A stretch of 12,439 nt of DNA from Alphaproteobacteria bacterium (lineage in GTDB: Bacteria > Pseudomonadota > Alphaproteobacteria > DAOWDM01): the NCBI GenBank assembly GCA_030639035.1, contig DAOWDM010000190.1, forward strand, positions 1-12,439, given 5' to 3'. Under the pieces are notes generated by a model. That model was not told where the DNA came from, ran no database searches, and worked only from the letters and a program-made list of their open reading frames with translations. Shown in pieces: positions 7,325 through 12,439 of this stretch. The position numbers and the translations under genes are program-made. Position 1 is the first letter of the stretch. Each line of letters begins with the position of its first letter.

Positions 7325-7955
7325 CAACCAAAAAATGATGCTGATTATGGAGCTTCGCCGTCTTGGTGTTACGGACATGAACGTTCTTGAAGCTTTGGAG
7401 AGAGTCCCTAGAGAGAAATTCGTTTTAAAAGAATATCTTGATATGGCTTATGCAAACCAGCCTCTTCCTATAGGATTGGGTCAGACAATCAGCCAGCCTT
7501 TGGTTGTTGGAGCTATGACTCAAGCTCTTGATATAAATGACAGGTCAAATGTTTTAGAAATCGGTACAGGCTCGGGCTATCAGGCAGCTATTTTAGCAAG
7601 GCTTTGCCGCCGTGTTTATACTATAGAAAGGCACAAACCGTTACTTGACAAAGCTTCTGCCGTTTTTAAAGAACTTGGAATTGAAAATATCATTTATAAA
7701 CATGCAGATGGTACAAAAGGCTGGAAAGAAACCTCCCCATTTGATGCAATTATAGTAACAGCTGCTGTTGAAAAAATACCTGAAGTATTAATTGAACAGC
7801 TTGTAGACGGTGGAATTATGGTTGTTCCTGTTGAAGCTCCAAGAGGAATTGGAGGACAAAAACTCCTACGTATTCGCAAAACAGGCGATACTTACGAAAC
7901 CGAAAAAATATTCGCCGTCCGTTTCGTCCCACTAGTATCAGGACTTCCACAATAG
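7314..7955 (+). CDS. pcm: Protein-L-isoaspartate O-methyltransferase
   Basis: Pcm methylates L-isoaspartyl residues that arise in ageing proteins, starting their repair, with S-adenosylmethionine as donor. From the chosen start the product is 213 residues. Family marks are G-Q-T-I-S-Q-P (56-62, substrate-site loop with Ser60), SAM motif I V-L-E-I-G-T-G-S-G-Y-Q (80-90), D-A-I-I-V-T-A-A (motif II region) and the C-terminal R-F-V-P-L-V-S-G. The start is uncertain. No ATG lies before the conserved L-I-M-E-L-R-R helix except 7335 and 7338, which leave almost no lead sequence. TTG at 7314 has GAGGG 8 bases upstream and gives a family-like N-terminus; TTG at 7299 is possible but lacks a ribosome site. 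The chosen start overlaps surE by 11 bases. Confidence 0.93.
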   Translation: MDFDNQKMMLIMELRRLGVTDMNVLEALERVPREKFVLKEYLDMAYANQPLPIGLGQTISQPLVVGAMTQALDINDRSNVLEIGTGSGYQAAILARLCRRVYTIERHKPLLDKASAVFKELGIENIIYKHADGTKGWKETSPFDAIIVTAAVEKIPEVLIEQLVDGGIMVVPVEAPRGIGGQKLLRIRKTGDTYETEKIFAVRFVPLVSGLPQ

Positions 7956-7972
7956 GAAATATAACGACATCA

Positions 7973-8971
7973 ATGTCTTACCTCATTAAAAAATTCTTTT
8001 TTATATTTCTTGTAACTTGCGTGCTGAGTGGGTGCGTTAGTTATTCGAGAGTGCCGTTGATTGCAGGGAAATATCGTCCTGCGAGGACTAGGGTTTATGG
8101 AAAAAGACAGCACGTTAAAGCTTCAAAACAGACAGGGCGAATAACTGTTAGAAAAGGCGATACCGTATATAAAATAGCTCGTCATTATAATGTTCCAGTG
8201 CGTTCTTTTATCAAAACTAACAGATTGCGTCCGCCTTATCGCTTAAAAATAGGGCAAAGGCTGAGGCTTCCTCCTGTGCCGTATCATATCGTTAAAAAAG
8301 GCGATACAGTTTATGGCGTTTCCAGACGCTATCAAGTCAGTGTAAGCAGTTTTGCACGCTTGAACAGGTTGAAAGAACCTTATACCATTTCTATAGGACA
8401 AAAGCTTTTACTGCCTGATTCGGTTAAAAAAGAATCTGCTTTTTCTGTTGCTAAACGTATGCGGGTAAAGAAAAAAACAGCTAAAAAACAGTGGAAAAAA
8501 ACCTCTTCTTTAGCAAAGCCTTATAAAGAAAAGAAGAAAAAAACAGCTTTCAAACGTCCTTCTTCTATTCCAAAGCCTTTGAAAAGGTCGACGTGGCATT
8601 TTGCTTGGCCTGTAGAAGGAAAACTTATTTCTAAATATGGGAAAGCAGGAAAAGGAAGGCATAATGACGGCATAAATATAGAAGTTTCTAAAGGAACTCC
8701 TATATTGGCTGCTGAAAATGGTGTTATTGTGTATTCAGGAAATGAATTGCGAGGTTTTGGGAATCTATTGCTTGTAAAACATTCGGACGGTTGGATGACT
8801 GCTTATGCTCATAATGATAAAATAGTTGTAAAGTACGGGCAGAAAATAAAACGAGGTCAAAAAATCGCTTTAGCTGGAAACACTGGAAACGTATCAAAGC
8901 CACAGCTTCACTTTGAAATACGCTCAGGAGGCAGGGCAGTTAATCCATTAAAATACATGAGAAAAATGTAG
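7973..8971 (+). CDS. nlpD: NlpD-like lipoprotein: two LysM domains and a degenerate LytM (M23) domain
   Basis: The 332-residue protein begins with a lipoprotein signal peptide and lipobox L-S-G-C (Cys21 is the lipidated residue). Two LysM peptidoglycan-binding domains lie at about 57-100 and 104-148, each with K-G-D-T-V-Y and I-G-Q-K/R-L. A strongly basic linker (150-205) leads to a C-terminal LytM/M23 domain (about 210-330). Metal ligands are largely lost: the H-x3-D motif is N231-D-G-I-N235, and the H-x-H motif is Q311-L-H313. His280 in Y-A-H is kept. E. coli NlpD shows comparable losses and acts by activating amidase AmiC at division; the stretch G-N-E-L-R-G-F-G-N (256-264) closely resembles NlpD. 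The likely role is therefore amidase activation rather than hydrolysis. The surE-pcm-nlpD order agrees. It is 17 bases after pcm, with a weak AGGA at 7954-7957. Confidence 0.9.
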   Translation: MSYLIKKFFFIFLVTCVLSGCVSYSRVPLIAGKYRPARTRVYGKRQHVKASKQTGRITVRKGDTVYKIARHYNVPVRSFIKTNRLRPPYRLKIGQRLRLPPVPYHIVKKGDTVYGVSRRYQVSVSSFARLNRLKEPYTISIGQKLLLPDSVKKESAFSVAKRMRVKKKTAKKQWKKTSSLAKPYKEKKKKTAFKRPSSIPKPLKRSTWHFAWPVEGKLISKYGKAGKGRHNDGINIEVSKGTPILAAENGVIVYSGNELRGFGNLLLVKHSDGWMTAYAHNDKIVVKYGQKIKRGQKIALAGNTGNVSKPQLHFEIRSGGRAVNPLKYMRKM

Positions 8972-9018
8972 AATAATATATAAAAAACGTTATATTCCAT
9001 ACTAACTATATAAAATTT

Positions 9019-9023
9019 AGGAG
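9019..9023 (+). promoter_or_regulatory. Strong ribosome binding site of yajC
   Basis: AGGAG lies 6 bases before the ATG at 9030. The TATATAAAAT stretch at 9007-9016 just upstream resembles a -10 region, but no matching -35 element is visible at the usual distance, so a promoter in this 58-base gap is only possible. Confidence 0.6.
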
Positions 9024-9029
9024 ACATCA

Positions 9030-9356
9030 ATGTTTATTTCTACCGCACTTGCACAGACTGCTGACGTTTCGGAAGCAGCAGCTCCATTTTCTGGAATGAT
9101 TGTACAATTTGGTCTTATTTTTGCAGTGTTCTATTTCCTGCTTATTCGTCCTCAGCAAAAAAAGCTGAAAGACCATCAGGAAATGCTTACTTCTGTTAAA
9201 AGCGGAGACAACATCGTTACAGGCGGTGGCATAGTCGCAAAAGTTGCAAAAGTTATCGGGGAAGATAAACTTCTTATAGACGTTGATGATGGTGTTCGCA
9301 TGACTATTATGCGAAGTTCTGTCGGCGGTCTTATTACAAATGATGCTAAGGACTAA
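9030..9356 (+). CDS. yajC: Sec translocon accessory subunit YajC
   Basis: YajC is a small single-pass inner-membrane protein that associates with SecD and SecF in the holo-translocon. The 108-residue product has a short Ala-rich N-terminus, one transmembrane helix (about 24-42), then the signature L-L-I-R-P-Q-Q-K-K and a cytoplasmic beta-rich domain with G-D-N-I-V-T-G-G-G-I. These features and the length are typical. secD begins 6 bases after the stop, so the genes are almost certainly co-transcribed. Confidence 0.96.
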   Translation: MFISTALAQTADVSEAAAPFSGMIVQFGLIFAVFYFLLIRPQQKKLKDHQEMLTSVKSGDNIVTGGGIVAKVAKVIGEDKLLIDVDDGVRMTIMRSSVGGLITNDAKD

Positions 9357-9362
9357 ACTAGC

Positions 9363-10919
9363 ATGATGTATTTTTCAAACTTTAAGAAGGCTGTTGTTCT
9401 TCTTATTTGTGCTGTTGGTATTTTCTTTTCTGTTCCGAATTTAATGGGAGAACAGCGAGTAGATGCACTTCCAAGCTGGTGGCAGCCTGTTAATCTAGGG
9501 CTTGATTTGCAGGGCGGTTCTCATCTGCTTCTCGAGGTTGATGTTGATACGGTTGTAACGGAACGGCTTTCTTCTGTTCTTGATTCTGTAAGGCAGACTT
9601 TAAGAAAAGAAAAAATCCGCTACACAGATCTTAGTATTGTTAAAAACAATGTAACGGTTATTATCAAAGATGAAGCAAAAAGAGCAAAAGCCAGAAAGCT
9701 TTTGAAAAATCTTGATCCTGAAATGACTTTCAGTGCTGAATCAGGTGCTTTTTTGCTTGGTTTTGATGAAGAAGGGCTGATAAAACTCCGTCTTTCTACC
9801 GTTGACCAGTCTATAGAAATAGTTAGGCGTAGAATTGACGAGCTTGGAACACGTGAGCCTGCAATTCAACGTCAAGGCGATGATAGAATCCTTGTTCAAT
9901 TACCTGGGGTTGATAATCCTGAACGTGTAAAAGAGCTTATCGGCAAGACGGCTAAAATGACTTTTCATCTTGTTGACCACAGGACTTCTGTTTATGATGC
10001 AAAGCGTGGCAAACTCCCCCCTAGTTCAAAGCTTATGCAAGGTGTGGAAGGTGCAAGCTCTGCTTGGTTTGTTGTAAAAAGACGTGTTGAAGTTGGCGGT
10101 GAACATTTAGTTGATTCTCAGCCTACTTTCCAAGACGGCATGCCTGTTGTAAGTTTTCGTTTTGATGCTCTTGGCGGAAGACGTTTCGGCAAGGTTACAA
10201 AATCAAACGTCAATAAACAGCTAGCTATTGTTCTTGATGGAAAAGTTATAAGTGCACCTAATATCAATGGTGCTATTTTAGGCGGAAGCGGTGTTATTAC
10301 TGGAAGTTTTTCGGCTCAAGAAGCTAGTGATTTGTCTTTGCTTCTTCGTGCTGGTGCTTTACCTGCTCCGTTGAATGTTCTTGAAGAAAGAACCATAGGT
10401 CCAGGGCTTGGTCATGACTCAATAAGGGCAGGAGGTATTGCCAGTGCTTTAGGGCTTGCTCTTGTCGTAGTATTTATGCTTATCGCATATGGATTGTTTG
10501 GAATTTTTGCAAACATAGCTTTGCTTGTAAATATGTCGATGCTGATTGGCGTTTTAAGTATGCTTGGTGCAACGCTTACATTGCCTGGGATTGCTGGTAT
10601 TGTCCTGACTATGGGAATGGCGGTCGATGCAAATGTTCTGGTATTCGAGCGAATACGTGAAGAGGTAAAACTCGGGAGAAGTGCATTAAATGCAGCAGGT
10701 GCAGGATTTAAGTTTGCTTTCAAGACAATTCTTGATGCTAATGTTACAAGTCTGGTTGCAGCGATTGTTTTGTTCCAGTTCGGCTCAGGACCTGTAAGGG
10801 GCTTTGCTGTTACTCTTGGGATAGGAATCCTTACATCTATGTTTACAACAATTATGCTTACTAGGCTGATTGTTATTAGCTGGTTCCATTATTCCAAGCC
10901 AAAAACTCTACCTATTTAA
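9363..10919 (+). CDS. secD: Protein translocase subunit SecD
   Basis: SecD, with SecF, uses the proton motive force to help pull secreted proteins through SecYEG from the periplasmic side. The 518-residue product starts with a transmembrane helix (about 8-25), followed by the D1 signature L-G-L-D-L-Q-G-G-S-H-L-L-L-E-V-D, the P1 head region with R-R-I-D-E-L-G-T-R-E-P, and V-I-S-A-P-N-I-N-G-A-I. The C-terminal half carries five further membrane helices, including the T-M-G-M-A-V-D-A-N-V-L-V-F-E-R-I-R-E-E motif, whose Asp is implicated in proton transport. Length suits alphaproteobacterial SecD, which lacks the longer periplasmic insertion of enterobacteria. AAGGAC at 9348-9353 precedes the chosen ATG; a second ATG follows immediately at 9366. 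Confidence 0.97.
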   Translation: MMYFSNFKKAVVLLICAVGIFFSVPNLMGEQRVDALPSWWQPVNLGLDLQGGSHLLLEVDVDTVVTERLSSVLDSVRQTLRKEKIRYTDLSIVKNNVTVIIKDEAKRAKARKLLKNLDPEMTFSAESGAFLLGFDEEGLIKLRLSTVDQSIEIVRRRIDELGTREPAIQRQGDDRILVQLPGVDNPERVKELIGKTAKMTFHLVDHRTSVYDAKRGKLPPSSKLMQGVEGASSAWFVVKRRVEVGGEHLVDSQPTFQDGMPVVSFRFDALGGRRFGKVTKSNVNKQLAIVLDGKVISAPNINGAILGGSGVITGSFSAQEASDLSLLLRAGALPAPLNVLEERTIGPGLGHDSIRAGGIASALGLALVVVFMLIAYGLFGIFANIALLVNMSMLIGVLSMLGATLTLPGIAGIVLTMGMAVDANVLVFERIREEVKLGRSALNAAGAGFKFAFKTILDANVTSLVAAIVLFQFGSGPVRGFAVTLGIGILTSMFTTIMLTRLIVISWFHYSKPKTLPI

Positions 10920-10930
10920 AGGATAGTCAA

Positions 10931-11878
10931 ATGTTAAAAGCTATAAAAATTTTTCCTGAAAAAACAACCTTTGACTTCCTTGGAAAGCGTAAAATTGCAT
11001 TCAATTTTTCAGGGCTTTTGATGGTAATATCAATTGTTTCTGTTCTTGTAATGGGTTTGAATTTTGGCATCGACTTTGCTGGAGGGCTTCTTATTGAAGT
11101 TAAAACAGAAGGTCAGGCAGACATAAAAGCCATGAGGAAAACGCTGTCTTCCTTAAAACTTGGAGATGTATCTCTTCAGGGAATAGGTGAAAATGGTGAT
11201 GAGGTGATGATAAGAGTTCAGCGTCAAGACGGCGAAGAAGGCAAGCAGATGGAGGCTTTGAACTCAATCAAAAAAGCTCTCGGAGATGGCGTTATATATC
11301 GCAAAACCGAAATGGTAGGACCTAAAGTCGGTGGAGAATTAATACAAGACGGAATTCTTGCCGTTGTTTTTGCTATTCTTGCTATCTGTGTTTACATCTG
11401 GTTTCGTTTCGAGTGGCAGTTCGCACTAGGGGCTATGATTGCTCTTGTCCATGATGTTATTGCTACTGTCGGTATTTTTTCAGTCCTTGCTTTGGACTTT
11501 AATTTGACAACTATTGCGGCAATTATGACTATTGCAGGTTATTCGATTAACGATACAGTTGTATCATATGACCGAGTCAGGGAAAACTTACGTAAATACA
11601 AGAAAATGAAAATAAGCGATTTGCTTAATCTTAGCATAAACGACATGCTGTCCCGTACAATTCTTACGAGCTGCACAACTCTTGTTGCTGTGCTGTCTAT
11701 ATTCATTTTTGGCGGGGAAGTTCTTCGTACTTTTGCATTTGCAATGATGTGGGGAATTGTTATCGGAACATATTCTTCAATGTATGTAGCAATGCCTTTC
11801 CTAGAATTTTTCGACCTCCGTTATGGAACAGAAAACACAGGACAGTTCGAAAATATCGGAGAAAAGAAAGAAACTTAG
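10931..11878 (+). CDS. secF: Protein translocase subunit SecF
   Basis: SecF is the partner of SecD in the proton-driven export motor. The 315-residue product has an N-terminal helix, the signature L-N-F-G-I-D-F-A-G-G (about 39-48), a small periplasmic domain and five C-terminal membrane helices. The latter include I-A-G-Y-S-I-N-D-T-V-V-S-Y-D-R-V-R-E-N, with the conserved Asp of the proton pathway. It lies 11 bases after secD, and AGGAT (10920-10924) serves as ribosome site. The last 4 bases overlap the 3' end of the minus-strand hpnE-like gene, leaving no room for a separate terminator after secF. Confidence 0.97.
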   Translation: MLKAIKIFPEKTTFDFLGKRKIAFNFSGLLMVISIVSVLVMGLNFGIDFAGGLLIEVKTEGQADIKAMRKTLSSLKLGDVSLQGIGENGDEVMIRVQRQDGEEGKQMEALNSIKKALGDGVIYRKTEMVGPKVGGELIQDGILAVVFAILAICVYIWFRFEWQFALGAMIALVHDVIATVGIFSVLALDFNLTTIAAIMTIAGYSINDTVVSYDRVRENLRKYKKMKISDLLNLSINDMLSRTILTSCTTLVAVLSIFIFGGEVLRTFAFAMMWGIVIGTYSSMYVAMPFLEFFDLRYGTENTGQFENIGEKKET

Positions 11879-12439
11879 AACTGATTTAAAAAACTCGCTC
11901 TAACACCTGACTGTATAGCTCCGTCTATGGTGCATGGGAGGTTGGTGTTTGTCCAGTCTCCAGCAAGGAATAAATTGCTTGCGTTGGATAGGGTTAAAGG
12001 GCGAGTTTTTTCTTCTTCTGGAGAGTGCAGTATTGTTGCTTTTCTCTCTTTGATAATTCGGTAAGGGGGAAAACTTTTTTCATCAAGATTTAATGCTTTT
12101 GATGCATCGTTCCATAGAATTTCTGCAATTTCATTTATGGGTTTTTTAGCTAGTTCATTGGCGTTGCTTACCGTTACCGATAAAACATCATCTTTTACAA
12201 ACAGCCATTGAGTAGTTGCTCCTACAAGTCCAAGAAACTGCGTGGAACTGTGTTTTTCCATCAAAAAATGAGCATTAACTATTGCACTGCTTTTTTGTGG
12301 CAAAGTTTCACCTAAAAGCAGTTTCCTAGCATTTGAATGAGGAATTGCAAGAACGACAGAATCGTTTTTTCCAAGCTGCACCTCACCTGTCATACTCAAG
12401 CTACAGGCTTGGGTATCCAGTCTTTCTTCCTTATCAGCA
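11875..12439 (-). CDS. hpnE: HpnE-like squalene-associated FAD-dependent oxidoreductase, C-terminal part (5' end outside window)
   Basis: The frame is open to the right edge, so the N-terminus with the FAD Rossmann motif is missing; 187 codons are visible. The TTG at 12399 and ATG at 12393 are internal. The fragment ends with the flavin-binding motif of the amine oxidase/desaturase superfamily, L-F-L-A-G-D-W-T-N-T-N-L-P-C-T-I-D-G-A-I. It also contains V-V-L-A-I-P and the I-V-N-A-H-F and Q-W-L-F segments seen in HpnE. HpnE completes squalene formation from hydroxysqualene in the HpnC-HpnD-HpnE route that supplies hopanoids. A carotenoid desaturase is the main alternative, since the families are related, but the internal motifs favour HpnE. 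I expect hpnC or hpnD next to it beyond the edge. Its stop overlaps the secF stop, tail to tail, by 4 bases. Confidence 0.82.
   Translation of the reverse strand, partial: ADKEERLDTQACSLSMTGEVQLGKNDSVVLAIPHSNARKLLLGETLPQKSSAIVNAHFLMEKHSSTQFLGLVGATTQWLFVKDDVLSVTVSNANELAKKPINEIAEILWNDASKALNLDEKSFPPYRIIKERKATILHSPEEEKTRPLTLSNASNLFLAGDWTNTNLPCTIDGAIQSGVRASFLNQF

Noticed and set aside
8975..8996. AATATA/TATATT inverted repeat after the nlpD-like gene
   Set aside because: The stem is six A-T pairs with a 10-base loop, too weak to call a terminator or operator in AT-rich intergenic DNA.
1..12439. A defence island, mobile element or novel biosynthetic cluster
   Set aside because: Every sizeable open region matches a known core family. 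There are no transposase, integrase, toxin, nuclease or CRISPR-like signals, and I saw no abrupt change in base use.

Overview
The window reads as chromosomal core sequence from an AT-rich Gram-negative bacterium, most likely an alphaproteobacterium. The evidence is gene order, not composition. The run tatA-tatB-tatC-serS-surE-pcm-LysM/LytM lipoprotein-yajC-secD-secF is the arrangement I know from alphaproteobacteria. An LPS-type envelope is implied by the Tat and SecDF components, an NlpD-like lipoprotein and a hopanoid/squalene pathway gene. The A/T-rich codon usage would fit an uncultured host-associated lineage, but the sequence does not let me name one.

Layout. (1) Bases 1-3819 hold a plus-strand Bat-type operon: the 3' end of a BatA-like von Willebrand A (vWA) protein, a BatB-BatC fusion (vWA, then TPR, then an acidic repeat region) and a BatD-like protein. 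The genes overlap by 4 and 7 bases. (2) Bases 3880-5191 hold tatA, tatB and tatC, the complete twin-arginine translocase. (3) Bases 5260-8971 hold serS (seryl-tRNA synthetase), surE (nucleotidase), pcm (L-isoaspartyl methyltransferase) and an NlpD-like lipoprotein with two LysM domains and a degenerate LytM domain. (4) Bases 9030-11878 hold yajC, secD and secF, the accessory module of the Sec translocon. (5) Bases 11875-12439 hold, on the minus strand, the C-terminal part of an HpnE-like squalene-associated FAD-dependent oxidoreductase. It runs off the right edge and overlaps the end of secF by 4 bases.

The theme is envelope biogenesis: two protein export systems, a cell-wall hydrolase regulator, a membrane-anchored vWA/TPR complex and hopanoid lipid synthesis, with housekeeping and repair enzymes between them. 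Genes are tightly packed and no gap exceeds 70 bases. I see no RNA genes, mobile elements, CRISPR arrays, or strong rho-independent terminators.

I did not find a convincing new multi-gene system. The points most worth checking are the in-frame 69-bp tandem repeat in the BatB-BatC fusion, the bat operon directly upstream of tatABC, the loss of metal ligands in the LytM domain, and the tail-to-tail overlap of secF and hpnE. Several start codons are not the furthest upstream possible; the choices are explained in the entries.
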